The notes: generated by a model not told the origin, from the sequence alone. Shown: positions 16,682 through 25,048, counted from the stretch's first letter. The stretch is DNA of 40,827 bases from JBHHXR01 sp046757205 (GCA_046757205.1 JBHHXR010000003.1:1-40827), one strand, 5' to 3'. Translations and numbers: made by a program.

Positions 16682-18367
16682 ATGTCATCAAAAGCTACGA
16701 TGGAAGAATTCGAAGCCCTGCTCAATGAAAGCATGGAGCTTGTAACCCCCGAAGAGGGGTCGGTCGTCAATGGCACAGTGCTCGCGATCGAGGCCGGACA
16801 GGCCATCATCGACATCGGCTACAAGATGGAAGGCCGTGTCGATCTCAAGGAATTCGCAAAACCCGGCCAGGACCCCGAAATCGCCATCGGCGATACGGTT
16901 GAGGTCTATCTGGACCGGGTCGAGAACGCCCGCGGCGAGGCGGTGATCAGCCGCGACAAGGCACGCCGCGAAGAGGCCTGGGACCGCCTCGAAAAAGCCG
17001 CCAAGAACGAAGAGCGTGTCGAGGGCCTCATCTTCGGCCGCGTCAAGGGCGGCTTCACGGTCGATCTCGGCGGCGCGGTTGCTTTCCTGCCGGGCAGCCA
17101 GGTGGACGTCCGGCCGGTGCGCGACGCCACGCCGCTGATGCATATCCCGCAGCCGTTCCAGATCCTCAAGATGGACCGCCGCCGGGGCAATATCGTGGTT
17201 TCCCGACGCGCCATTCTGGAAGAAAGCCGCGCCGAACAGCGCGCCGAAATCGTCGGCAGGCTGAGCGAGGGCGACGTGGTGGACGGCGTCGTCAAGAACA
17301 TCACCGAATACGGCGCCTTCGTCGACCTCGGCGGCGTCGACGGCCTGTTGCACGTCACCGATATGGCTTGGCGCCGGGTCAATCACCCGTCGGAAATCGT
17401 CAATATCGGCGAAACGATCAAGGTTCAGGTCATCAAGATCAACAAGGAATCGCAGCGCATCAGCCTCGGCATGAAGCAACTTCAGGAAGACCCGTGGGCG
17501 AGCGTGGAATCGAAATACGAGATCGGATCGAAGCACACCGGCAGGGTTACCAACATCACCGACTACGGCGCGTTCGTCGAGCTTGAACCGGGGGTCGAGG
17601 GGCTCGTCCACGTCTCCGAGATGTCCTGGACCAAGAAGAACGTGCACCCGGGCAAGATCGTATCGACCAGTCAGGAGGTCGAGGTCGTTGTGCTGGAGAT
17701 CGACGCCGCCAAGCGCCGCGTAAGCCTTGGCCTGAAGCAGACCCAGGGAAATCCGTGGGAAAACTTCGCCGCCGCGCATCCGATCGGCTCCACCGTCGAG
17801 GGCGAGGTCAAGAACATCACCGAGTTCGGCCTGTTCGTCGGCCTGGACGGCGAAATCGACGGCATGGTTCATCTTTCGGACATCGCCTGGGACCGCTCCG
17901 GCGAGGAAGCGTTGCGTGACTTCTCGAAGGGAGACGTCGTCAAGGCCGTCGTGACCGACATCGACACGGCGAAAGAGCGCATATCGCTGTCGATCAAGGC
18001 GCTCGAGGGCGACCCGTTCGCCGAGGCCACGGCCGGCGTCAAGCGCGGCAACGTCGTCACCGTCACCGTGACCAAGATCGAGGACGGCGGCATCGAGGTC
18101 GAATACGACGGCATGAAATCCTTCATCCGCCGCTCCGATTTGTCGCGCGACCGTGCCGAGCAGCGGCCCGAGCGCTTCGCCGTGGGCGACAAGGTGGATG
18201 CCCGCGTGACCAATATCGACAAGAACTCGCGCAAGCTGGGCCTGTCGATCAAGGCACGCGAGATCGCCGAAGAGAAGGAAGCCGTCGAACAGTATGGTTC
18301 CTCCGACTCCGGCGCCTCGCTGGGCGACATTCTCGGGGCGGCCCTGAAGGATCAGAAAAAGCAGTGA
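16682..18367 (+). CDS. rpsA: 30S ribosomal protein S1
   Basis: A 561-residue protein with six S1 (OB-fold) repeats, delivering mRNA to the 30S subunit. Repeats begin near residues 23 (GSVVNGTVLAIEAGQAIID), 110, 195 (GDVVDGVVKNITEYGAFVDLGG), 280, 367 and 454. Linker signatures such as RISLGMKQLQEDPW and RVSLGLKQTQGNPWENF are typical. The ATG at 16682 has AAGGA about twelve bases upstream. The 107-bp gap before it holds the cmk terminator and then a purine-rich leader. Its stop overlaps the sppA GTG (GTGA). Confidence 0.98.
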   Translation: MSSKATMEEFEALLNESMELVTPEEGSVVNGTVLAIEAGQAIIDIGYKMEGRVDLKEFAKPGQDPEIAIGDTVEVYLDRVENARGEAVISRDKARREEAWDRLEKAAKNEERVEGLIFGRVKGGFTVDLGGAVAFLPGSQVDVRPVRDATPLMHIPQPFQILKMDRRRGNIVVSRRAILEESRAEQRAEIVGRLSEGDVVDGVVKNITEYGAFVDLGGVDGLLHVTDMAWRRVNHPSEIVNIGETIKVQVIKINKESQRISLGMKQLQEDPWASVESKYEIGSKHTGRVTNITDYGAFVELEPGVEGLVHVSEMSWTKKNVHPGKIVSTSQEVEVVVLEIDAAKRRVSLGLKQTQGNPWENFAAAHPIGSTVEGEVKNITEFGLFVGLDGEIDGMVHLSDIAWDRSGEEALRDFSKGDVVKAVVTDIDTAKERISLSIKALEGDPFAEATAGVKRGNVVTVTVTKIEDGGIEVEYDGMKSFIRRSDLSRDRAEQRPERFAVGDKVDARVTNIDKNSRKLGLSIKAREIAEEKEAVEQYGSSDSGASLGDILGAALKDQKKQ

Positions 18368-19299
18368 GCGATCGGGACCGGGCTTCAATGAGCTTTGAGC
18401 GCGATTTCTACGAGGAGCGGCGCCGCAAGTGGCGCCGCTCGGCTTTCTGGCGGGGTTTCTTCGTGGCGCTGCTGCTGGCCGGCGTTGCGGCATGGCTCCT
18501 GGTGCCGGGCGATCTTCTGCCGCGCGGCGAACATATCGCGCGGTTCGATGTATCCGGCGTCATTGCCGACGACCCGGCGCGCGATGCCCTGTTTGACGAA
18601 ATGGCGGAGGCCGACAATGTCCGCGCGCTGATCGTGCGCATCGACAGCCCGGGCGGCACCACGACCGGCGCCGAGGCGCTCTATGTATCGATCCGCCGGG
18701 TGGCGGAGGTCAAACCTGTGGTCGCCGTGATGGGCGAGGTGGCGGCTTCGGGCGGCTATATCGCGGCGCTCGCTGCCGACGAGATCGTCGCGCGCGGCAA
18801 CACGCTGACCGGCTCGATCGGCGTAATCATGGAATATCCCGATCTCACCGGCCTGATGGACCGGATCGGCATCGGCATGGAAACCGTCCGGTCCTCGGAA
18901 CTGAAATCCGAGCCTTCGCCGTTCCGGCCCTCCTCGGACGAGGCGCGCGCCATCGACGAAGCGCTGGTTGCCGAAGGTTATGCCTGGTTCCGCAGCCTTG
19001 TCGGGGATCGCCGGAACCTGAACGGCAGCGCTCTCGACAAGGTTTCCGATGGCCGCATATTCACCGGGCGAATGGCGCTCGGCAATGGCCTGGTGGACCG
19101 TATCGGCGGCCAAAGCGCGGCCATCGACTATCTCGAATCGGTCGACGCCACTCTGGCGGACTTGCCGGTCGAACTCTGGTCCGTCGAAGCGGACGACGAT
19201 TCTTTTGCTTCGATATTCGGCAGAATTTCGGCGCCAAACGGCCTGTTGCCGCGATTAACCGGCAAATCCGGTCCGCGTCTCTATTCCATAGCACGGTAA
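18364..19299 (+). CDS. sppA: Signal peptide peptidase SppA (S49 family, short form)
   Basis: A 311-residue membrane-anchored serine protease that degrades cleaved signal peptides. A short basic N-terminus and one transmembrane helix (about 28-46) precede the periplasmic protease. RIDSPGG is at 92-98. The nucleophile Ser129 is in GEVAASGGYIAALAADEI, and the general base Lys181 is in SSELKSEPSPFRPS, giving the Ser/Lys dyad of the 36-kDa SppA type. The frame starts at GTG 18364, overlapping the rpsA stop and preceded by AAGGA. An ATG at 18388 (MSFERDF) is an alternative that would remove eight residues. Confidence 0.95.
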   Translation: MSDRDRASMSFERDFYEERRRKWRRSAFWRGFFVALLLAGVAAWLLVPGDLLPRGEHIARFDVSGVIADDPARDALFDEMAEADNVRALIVRIDSPGGTTTGAEALYVSIRRVAEVKPVVAVMGEVAASGGYIAALAADEIVARGNTLTGSIGVIMEYPDLTGLMDRIGIGMETVRSSELKSEPSPFRPSSDEARAIDEALVAEGYAWFRSLVGDRRNLNGSALDKVSDGRIFTGRMALGNGLVDRIGGQSAAIDYLESVDATLADLPVELWSVEADDDSFASIFGRISAPNGLLPRLTGKSGPRLYSIAR

Positions 19300-19309
19300 T
19301 TTCTGCCAT

Positions 19310-19378
19310 TATAATCGTGACTTGCAGGTCTTCCGGCTGCGGGAAAGTGGAAGATGCAGCCGCCGGTAAAAAGGCGGC
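19310..19378 (+). promoter_or_regulatory. ihfB leader: -10 match and two overlapping hairpins
   Basis: TATAAT (19310-19315) matches the -10 consensus exactly, but no good -35 lies 16-18 bp upstream. Downstream, GGCTGC (19335-19340) can pair with GCAGCC (19356-19361). Alternatively GCCGCC (19359-19364) pairs with GGCGGC (19373-19378). Both use 19359-19361, so only one can form. ihfB starts 24 bp later. Confidence 0.35.
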
Positions 19379-19402
19379 ACGACAGGGAAAAGGCGCACCA
19401 CG

Positions 19403-19684
19403 ATGATCAAGTCAGAACTGGTTCAGAAGATTGCCGAAGAAAACCCACACCTTTACCAGCGCGATGTAGAACGGATTGTCAGCACTGTTTTCGACGGCAT
19501 CATCGACGCCATGGCAAAGGGCAACCGGGTCGAACTTCGCGGCTTCGGCGCTTTTTCCGTCAAGAAAAGAGAAGCGCGGACCGGACGTAACCCGCGAACC
19601 GGACAATCCGTGCATGTCGAGCAAAAATTCGTTCCGTTCTTCAAGACGGGAAAACTGCTTCGGGATCGCCTGAACCGGAAGTGA
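19403..19684 (+). CDS. ihfB: Integration host factor subunit beta
   Basis: A 93-residue nucleoid protein that bends DNA as a heterodimer with IHF-alpha. MIKSELVQKIAEENPHL opens the helical body. RVELRGFGAFSVKKREAR leads to the beta-arm, with the intercalating Pro in GRNPRTGQ. VPFFKTGKLLRDRLN is the beta-subunit tail and separates it from HU and IHF-alpha. The position after rpsA and sppA is the usual one. Two mutually exclusive hairpins lie in its leader (19335-19378). Confidence 0.97.
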   Translation: MIKSELVQKIAEENPHLYQRDVERIVSTVFDGIIDAMAKGNRVELRGFGAFSVKKREARTGRNPRTGQSVHVEQKFVPFFKTGKLLRDRLNRK

Positions 19685-19711
19685 ACCGGAGCGCAGGCCA
19701 CGGGCTAGGGT

Positions 19712-20050
19712 ATGTTTCGACTGATACGCTACGGCGCTCTTGCCGTTATCATGATCGTTGTTGTCTTTCTGGCGCTGGCCAACCGGGAAACGGTGGTGCT
19801 GCATCTGCTGCCGGAGGAATTGTCGCGGATTTACTCAAGATCCTTTGAGCTTCCGCTGTTCGTCGTCATTCTCGCTTCCGTTCTGCTTGGCCTCATTCTG
19901 GGTTACGGGCTGGAATACCTCCGCGAATACAAGCACCGCAAGAGGGCGGCCGAGAGCACGCGGGCGGTGCGCAAGCTTCAGGGCGAGGTCAGAGGTCTGA
20001 AGAAGAAGACCGGGCGTTCCGACGATGACGTTCTGGCGCTTCTGGGATAA
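19712..20050 (+). CDS. LapA-domain (DUF1049) membrane protein
   Basis: A 112-residue inner-membrane protein with two transmembrane helices (about 6-24 and 48-68). NRETVVLHLLPEEL lies between them, and a basic cytoplasmic coiled-coil tail (EYLREYKHRKRAAESTRAVRKLQGEVRGLKKK) follows. This is the LapA/YciS architecture, in E. coli linked to lipopolysaccharide assembly control with LapB. No lapB homologue is adjacent. The placement between ihfB and trpF is conserved in alphaproteobacteria, which supports the call more than any motif. Confidence 0.85.
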   Translation: MFRLIRYGALAVIMIVVVFLALANRETVVLHLLPEELSRIYSRSFELPLFVVILASVLLGLILGYGLEYLREYKHRKRAAESTRAVRKLQGEVRGLKKKTGRSDDDVLALLG

Positions 20051-20067
20051 CGGCGCATTCGGCGAAG

Positions 20068-20724
20068 ATGACAAATTCAACACCGGTCCGGGTTAAGATT
20101 TGCGGGCTGCGCAGCGCCGGCGCGGTCGATGCCGCGGTTTCCGCCGGCGCCGCCTATGTCGGTTTCGTGTTCTTTGACGGATCGCCCCGGAACCTGACGA
20201 CGGAAGATGCAGCCGGGCTCGCCGCGACGGTGCCGGCCGGTCTGTGCAAGGTGGCGCTGACGGTGGACGCCGACGACGCGTTCCTGGAGCGTCTGTTGTC
20301 GGCGGTTCCCATCGACATGCTTCAGCTTCATGGCAGTGAAACGCCGGATCGGGTCTCGAACCTTCGCGACAGGTTTGGATTGCCGGTCATGAAGGCCGTG
20401 GGCGTCCGGGACGGGTCCGACTTGCCGGCGCTGGACGAATATGCCCGGGTCGCCGACCAGATTCTGGTCGATGCGAAACCACCCCCCGGCGCTGCCTTGC
20501 CCGGCGGCAACGGGCTGGCCTTCGATTGGCGGCTGATCGCCGGGCGGCGCTGGCCGGTGCCGTGGATGCTGGCGGGCGGGCTGACGCCCGACAACGTCGC
20601 CGCCGCGGTGCGGCTTACCGGAGCGCGGCAGGTCGATGTCTCGTCCGGCGTCGAAAGCGCGCCCGGTGTGAAGGACCCGGCGCGGATTTCGGCGTTCGTG
20701 CGTTCCGCGTCCGGCGCGCCGTGA
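20068..20724 (+). CDS. trpF: N-(5'-phosphoribosyl)anthranilate isomerase
   Basis: A 218-residue TIM-barrel enzyme catalysing the third committed step of tryptophan synthesis. VKICGLRSAGAVDAA carries the catalytic Cys (Cys12). YVGFVFFDGSPRNLT, LQLHGSETPDRV, LVDAKPPPGAALPGGNGLAFDW (catalytic Asp in LVDAK) and MLAGGLTPDNV complete the signature, and VDVSSGVESAPGVKD binds phosphate. It starts 17 bp after the LapA gene. Its usual partner trpB does not follow; a GNAT gene overlaps its stop instead. Confidence 0.97.
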   Translation: MTNSTPVRVKICGLRSAGAVDAAVSAGAAYVGFVFFDGSPRNLTTEDAAGLAATVPAGLCKVALTVDADDAFLERLLSAVPIDMLQLHGSETPDRVSNLRDRFGLPVMKAVGVRDGSDLPALDEYARVADQILVDAKPPPGAALPGGNGLAFDWRLIAGRRWPVPWMLAGGLTPDNVAAAVRLTGARQVDVSSGVESAPGVKDPARISAFVRSASGAP

Positions 20725-21161
20725 TCATCCGCGAGGCGGCATGCGACGACCTCGGCGCGATCGTCGCGCTTCTGGCCGATGACGGTCTCGGCAAGGGCCG
20801 CGAGGCACCCGGGGACCCGGCTTACGCGCGCGCCTTCGCGGCGATGACGGCGCAGCCCGGCAACGTGTATCTGGTCGCCGAGCGGAACGGCGAGATCGCC
20901 GGCTGCCTGCAATTCACCGTGATCCACGGCCTTTCGCGAAAGGGCGCCTCGCGGGCGCAGATCGAGGGCGTGCGGGTCGCCAGTGGGCACCGCGGCAAGG
21001 GCATCGGCGAAGCGATGTTTTCGGCGGCGTTCGAGAGAGCGCGAAGCGCCGGCTGCGAAATGATCCAGTTGACCACCGACCGGCGGCGCGACGACGCCCT
21101 TCGGTTCTATGAAAGGATGGGATTTTCGGCGAGCCACTGGGGAATGAAACGGAAGCTCTGA
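20721..21161 (+). CDS. GNAT family N-acetyltransferase
   Basis: A 146-residue acetyltransferase of unknown substrate. The GTG at 20721 overlaps the trpF stop (GTGA), so translation is coupled and the start is fixed by the reading VIIREAACDDLGAIVALLADD, the normal beta-1/alpha-1 of the fold. The acetyl-CoA pyrophosphate loop is VASGHRGKGIGEAMF (R-x2-G-x-G, near residue 92). The C-terminal motif is ALRFYERMGFSASHWGMKRKL, with the conserved FYERMGF. It lies where trpB would be expected; no functional link to tryptophan is evident. Confidence 0.9.
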   Translation: MIIREAACDDLGAIVALLADDGLGKGREAPGDPAYARAFAAMTAQPGNVYLVAERNGEIAGCLQFTVIHGLSRKGASRAQIEGVRVASGHRGKGIGEAMFSAAFERARSAGCEMIQLTTDRRRDDALRFYERMGFSASHWGMKRKL

Positions 21162-21192
21162 GCGCCGTTCCGCGCGCGACGTTCACGATCAT

Positions 21193-21243
21193 CGCAAGCG
21201 GGTTGATCCCGCCGGGGGCTTGCGCGCCCGGGGCCCGGGCCCC
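21193..21243. terminator. GC-rich inverted repeats between convergent genes
   Basis: Between the GNAT and M15 stops are GCGGG-TTGAT-CCCGC (21198-21212), flanked by CGCAA and TTGCG, and a perfect 14-bp palindrome GGGGCCCGGGCCCC (21230-21243). Both form stable hairpins on either strand. Neither is followed by a T-run, so bidirectional transcript-end protection is more likely than classic intrinsic termination. Confidence 0.4.
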
Positions 21244-21248
21244 TGCCT

Positions 21249-22058
21249 TCAGATCAGTCCTTCCTTGCGCCACGACTCCAGCAATTCGCGGCTTACCTCG
21301 AAATGCATGCTGTCCTCGCGGCCGAATCCGGCGCCCCAGATCCAGCCCTCGGTCTGGAAGAAATCGGCAAGAATCGTAAGCCCGAGCTGGGTCTTTCCGT
21401 CGGCCAGGGAATCAAGCTGCCCGTCGATGTTGAGATCGATGGCCAGGCCGAAAGCGTGCGACGACAGTTTGTTGTCGGATCCGCGGATGCGCCGTACGCA
21501 CAGCGACCCGGAACTCCTGATGCGCTCATAGAGATCGGTATCCGTCGTCAGGACATTGTCGAAGACCCTGCGCAGCGACTTTAGCGCCGGCTCCAGCATG
21601 TGTACCTGTATCGGTCCCACCTGTTCCAGCCGCAGCATCGCCGCCATGTCCGGGTTGGTTATCGGCTGGCACTCGTCGGTCAGGTTCTCGCGCGGGCGCC
21701 CGAGAAACTCGGCGAGAAACTGCGGGGTGGGGACCGTCAGCCCACGGTTCACCTGCCGCCGGTTGGCGATCAGCACGACCTGGGCATAGGCGTTCCTGAT
21801 TGAATTCTCGCCACGGCCGCCGAAGACGTCGGGTTCCACCTCGCGGGGTTCCAGCGCCGATTGCTGCTCAAGCGTCCTGACGCGGCTCTGAAGTTCCTCG
21901 ATCTGCTGGCGCAACATCTCCAGTTCGATGCGCGCGCCGCTGTCGACGGCGGGCCCGCCGGACAGCCCGCCGCCGGTGAACAGCGACGACGAAAAATGCC
22001 AGACCAGCGGCGCCAGTAGTATCGCTATCGACAATAGTATCGCTGGCAGATACCGCAT
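21249..22058 (-). CDS. Membrane-anchored M15-like (D-Ala-D-Ala carboxypeptidase/extensin-like) peptidase
   Basis: A 269-residue protein. The start ATG at 22058 (MRYLPAILLSIAILL) is preferred because AGGGG lies seven bases before it and a membrane anchor follows at once; the frame is open further upstream but shows no domain. After the helix (about 4-22) comes a short coiled coil (IELEMLRQQIEELQSRVRTLEQQ), then the M15 zinc site: His and Asp in SSHAFGLAIDLN and the second His in DSMHFEVS near the C-terminus. It probably trims peptidoglycan peptides in the periplasm. It diverges from the OmpA gene upstream of ppkA. Whether it acts with the secretion system next door is open. Confidence 0.8.
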   Translation of the reverse strand: MRYLPAILLSIAILLAPLVWHFSSSLFTGGGLSGGPAVDSGARIELEMLRQQIEELQSRVRTLEQQSALEPREVEPDVFGGRGENSIRNAYAQVVLIANRRQVNRGLTVPTPQFLAEFLGRPRENLTDECQPITNPDMAAMLRLEQVGPIQVHMLEPALKSLRRVFDNVLTTDTDLYERIRSSGSLCVRRIRGSDNKLSSHAFGLAIDLNIDGQLDSLADGKTQLGLTILADFFQTEGWIWGAGFGREDSMHFEVSRELLESWRKEGLI

Positions 22059-22130
22059 CCGCAAACCCCTGATGAAGCGCGGCGCCCATGCACGGCCTTC
22101 GGGCGCGCCGCGCATTAGACCCGCCAAGGC

Positions 22131-22143
22131 CTTGAATTTCAAG
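22131..22143. repeat. 13-bp palindrome in a divergent promoter region
   Basis: CTTGAATTTCAAG is a perfect inverted repeat (6-1-6) between the M15 peptidase and OmpA starts. It looks like a dimeric regulator operator, but no regulator is identifiable. Confidence 0.35.
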
Positions 22144-22217
22144 CCTGGCCGCAAATGAACCGGATAACGTGGCGCGCAAGGGTCAGCCAGCGGCGAACCG
22201 TCAGGCGTGCTTAAAAG

Positions 22218-22246
22218 TTGTCTGCGTTGGGGGACTGGTGTAAACT
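22218..22246 (+). promoter_or_regulatory. Candidate promoter for the OmpA-ppkA pair
   Basis: TTGTCT (22218-22223), a 17-bp spacer and TAAACT (22241-22246) lie 40 bp before the OmpA ATG. Each box matches four of six sigma70 consensus positions. Confidence 0.4.
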
Positions 22247-22286
22247 CCGCGCCGTACATCAGCAAATTTCCGCAAAGTGAGACACC

Positions 22287-22856
22287 ATGCGTATTCGAAC
22301 ACCATTTGCGGTCGCAATTCCGTTACTGATCGCACAGCTTGCCGTAGTGCCGGTGTTTGCGCAGTCGACCATCGAAGGGCAGAGCGCCGAGGAAATAAGC
22401 AAGATTTTCCTCAACCAGAAAACACGTGGTCTGGTCCTGGTACCGTCGACCGAGACGGCGACGACCACGACAACGGCGACAACCGTCACGCCGCCGGTCG
22501 AATACGTCGAATTGTCGAAGGAAGAACAGGTCAACGTGAGCATCACCTTCGATTTCGATTCGGCGGCGCTGCGGGACGATCAGAAACCGAAACTGGCGAC
22601 CTTGTGCGAAGCGATGCAGTCGATCGATATCCCGTTGTTCAGGATCGTCGGGCACACCGACGCTTCGGGCCCGGCCAGCTACAATGACCGGCTCTCGCTC
22701 TTGCGTGCCCAGGAAGTGAAGCGGTACCTGGTTGGCGACTGCGGCATTTCCGAGGACAGGCTTGAAGCGGTCGGCGTCGGCGAAAGGTTCCCCTTTGATT
22801 CCGAGAATCCGAATGCCGACGAGAACCGCCGCGTCGAGTTTCAGGCGATGGGATGA
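22287..22856 (+). CDS. Periplasmic OmpA-family protein next to ppkA
   Basis: A 189-residue exported protein. Residues 1-25 are a signal peptide (ending VFAQ). A Thr-rich linker follows (TETATTTTTATTVTPP, near 52-70), then an OmpA-like peptidoglycan-binding domain: ITFDFDSAALRDDQKPKL, IVGHTDASGPASYNDRLSLLRAQEV, and NPNADENRRVEFQ. The Asp and Arg meso-DAP contacts are present. It ends 44 bp before ppkA on the same strand and is probably co-transcribed with it. Because the T6SS TssL in this window also carries an OmpA domain, this protein may give a second cell-wall anchor near the machine; that is inference from position. Confidence 0.88.
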   Translation: MRIRTPFAVAIPLLIAQLAVVPVFAQSTIEGQSAEEISKIFLNQKTRGLVLVPSTETATTTTTATTVTPPVEYVELSKEEQVNVSITFDFDSAALRDDQKPKLATLCEAMQSIDIPLFRIVGHTDASGPASYNDRLSLLRAQEVKRYLVGDCGISEDRLEAVGVGERFPFDSENPNADENRRVEFQAMG

Positions 22857-22900
22857 GAAGATAGCCAAGCGGCGAATCTTTCCATTCGAACGGTGGCGCG

Positions 22901-25030
22901 ATGTCTGAATCGCGGCAGGGCGACACGTTCCAGATCGGCCAGATACTGAACAACACATACCGTGTTGAAGAAGTGCTCGGGCGCGGCGGGACCTCCGAGG
23001 TCTATCGCGCCCGCAGCGAGATCTCCGGCCGCGTCGTCGCGCTCAAGGTTCTGAATTCGGAACTCTCCAGCAACGAGGATTACCTCGTCCTGATGAACCG
23101 GGAAGAGGAAATCCGCGACGTGCGTCACGAGGCCGTCGTGCGGTATTCCGAAAACCACCGGACGGCGGACGGCCATATCTATCTGGTGATGGACTACGTG
23201 GACGGTCCGGGACTTGACAAGAAAATGCGCGAAGGCGGGATGTCGGCCGAGGACCTTCTGGTAGTCGCCTCGCGCGTCGCCGAAGGGCTGGTCGCGACCC
23301 ATGCCCACAACATCGTGCACCGCGACCTGTCGCCGGACAACATCATCCTGCAGGGCGGCGACCCGGCGAAAGCCGTCATCATAGATTTCGGAATCGCCAA
23401 GGATACCAACCCCGGGGCGGAAACGATCGTCGGCAACGAATTCGCGGGCAAATACGCCTACGCGGCACCCGAACAGCTCAGCGGAAAATCCGACGCGCGG
23501 TCAGACATCTACGCGCTCGGCGCGCTGCTTCTCGCGACCTATCGCGGCGCACCGCCGGACGTGGGCAAGAATCCGATGGAGGTCATCGGGAACAAGAGCA
23601 CACCGCTCGATACCAGCGGCGTGCCGGAACCCTTGAAGTCGCTCATCGACAAGATGACCGATCCGGACCCGGACAAGCGCCTCCAGACGGCGGCGGACGT
23701 GATCGAGGAGATTTCCGGGCCGGGCGGGCGAACGGTGATCATTTCACCTGAATCGAAAGCACCGGGCGGTGCCGGCAGGAAGCCGGCGAAACGCCCGGCG
23801 CGCGGCGCCGCGGGCAAGAAGGGCACCGGCGCCAGAGCGCTGGCTATCGTTATCGTGCTGCTGCTGGCCGGCGCCGGGGGGGTGTATTATTCCGGTATCT
23901 GGAAGGATTGGCTGCGCCCGTCCCTGCCGAAGGTCTCGCCCTATACGCTGGTCGCCGAAAAGCGGCCGGGCGCGTCGCCCCAGGTCGTCGGCTACATGCC
24001 ATCGGAAGAAACCCGTGCGGCGGTTGTCTCCCGCATGGCCGGCCTCGGCGGCGACGCCAAGCTCACGCTGGCGCGCGGAGACATCGGCGAAACCTGGGGC
24101 GACGATATCCTTTCGCTCATCGGCGAGGTCTCGAAGCTGGAAGAATGGCGCATCGTTGTCAGTGGAAACACCGTTCGCGTTACCGGGCTGGCGGCGGACG
24201 CGGCGGAGCAGAACCGCGTCCGGACGGCGCTTTCGGGACCGGCGATGCCGGCCTCGCTCAAGGCCACCGTTGAAATCCTCCGCGGGCCGAGGATTCTGCC
24301 CGTCGAGAGCGTAAGGACCATACTCAGGGAACACGCGGACTGCGGCGCGCTGGAATTGCAGGACCCGCCGGCCGGCGGTTATGCCATGGGATCGCAGGTC
24401 AGCATCACCGGCAACGTGGCGTCGCCGGAGACGCGGGCGAACATGTTCGACGCATTGGCAAAGATCTCCGGCGATCGGCGCATATCGATAAAGACCGAAT
24501 TACTGAACCCGCAGCTTTGCCTGATCGACAGCCGGCTGCCGGCGGCGCCGAAGGGCGGCCTGAAGGTAATCTTCGGGTACGGCGACCGGAGCGATCCGAA
24601 TCCCGACGGATCCTATGCCGTCGGCGAGAACCCGGTGATCGACATCGAACTCCCGGCCGATGTGCAGCGCGGCTTTCTGTGGGTATCGATCGTCGACGTG
24701 ACGGGCAACGTTTATCACCTGCTGCCCAATATCAAGCGGTCCGACAATTCGGTGCTGGGACTGCGCGGGGGACGTTCGGGCCCGGTCAGGATACGCGTGG
24801 CCTACGGGCTGGCGGAAGCTGCGGGAGACCCCGCCAAACTGGCCTTCATGGTGGACGAGACCTTCGGGAAGAGCCGCATCGTCGTCATGCGTTCGTCGGG
24901 GCTGATATTCGACGAATTGCGGCCGACCACCGAGTCCGTCGCCGGTTACGCCGAAGCTCTGGCGGCGCGGCTCGGTGAAGGCGCGGCGACGGTGCGTTCG
25001 CTGGATACGCGGCTGCTGTATTCCCGGTAG
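22901..25030 (+). CDS. ppkA: T6SS-associated Ser/Thr kinase PpkA
   Basis: A 709-residue membrane kinase of the PpkA type, which phosphorylates T6SS components (classically Fha, and TssL in Agrobacterium) to switch on assembly. The cytoplasmic kinase domain (about 19-275) is complete: GRGGTSEVY loop, Lys49 in VALKVL, HRDLSPDN with Asp142, DFG at 162-164, and AAPEQ. A basic Pro/Lys linker and one transmembrane helix (about 312-332) follow, then a periplasmic part with two BON-like stretches and a C-terminal DUF4384-like beta domain (from about 545; YAVGENPVIDIELP, GNVYHLLPN). The periplasmic part is the likely sensor. It converges on pppA with an 18-bp gap, so kinase and phosphatase are on separate transcripts. 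Confidence 0.92.
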   Translation: MSESRQGDTFQIGQILNNTYRVEEVLGRGGTSEVYRARSEISGRVVALKVLNSELSSNEDYLVLMNREEEIRDVRHEAVVRYSENHRTADGHIYLVMDYVDGPGLDKKMREGGMSAEDLLVVASRVAEGLVATHAHNIVHRDLSPDNIILQGGDPAKAVIIDFGIAKDTNPGAETIVGNEFAGKYAYAAPEQLSGKSDARSDIYALGALLLATYRGAPPDVGKNPMEVIGNKSTPLDTSGVPEPLKSLIDKMTDPDPDKRLQTAADVIEEISGPGGRTVIISPESKAPGGAGRKPAKRPARGAAGKKGTGARALAIVIVLLLAGAGGVYYSGIWKDWLRPSLPKVSPYTLVAEKRPGASPQVVGYMPSEETRAAVVSRMAGLGGDAKLTLARGDIGETWGDDILSLIGEVSKLEEWRIVVSGNTVRVTGLAADAAEQNRVRTALSGPAMPASLKATVEILRGPRILPVESVRTILREHADCGALELQDPPAGGYAMGSQVSITGNVASPETRANMFDALAKISGDRRISIKTELLNPQLCLIDSRLPAAPKGGLKVIFGYGDRSDPNPDGSYAVGENPVIDIELPADVQRGFLWVSIVDVTGNVYHLLPNIKRSDNSVLGLRGGRSGPVRIRVAYGLAEAAGDPAKLAFMVDETFGKSRIVVMRSSGLIFDELRPTTESVAGYAEALAARLGEGAATVRSLDTRLLYSR

Positions 25031-25048
25031 CCGGGCGCCCCGCGCCGT

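Noticed and set aside
16688..18493. 601-codon minus-strand frame opposite rpsA
   Set aside because: Antisense shadow of six well-conserved S1 repeats, with no motifs of its own.
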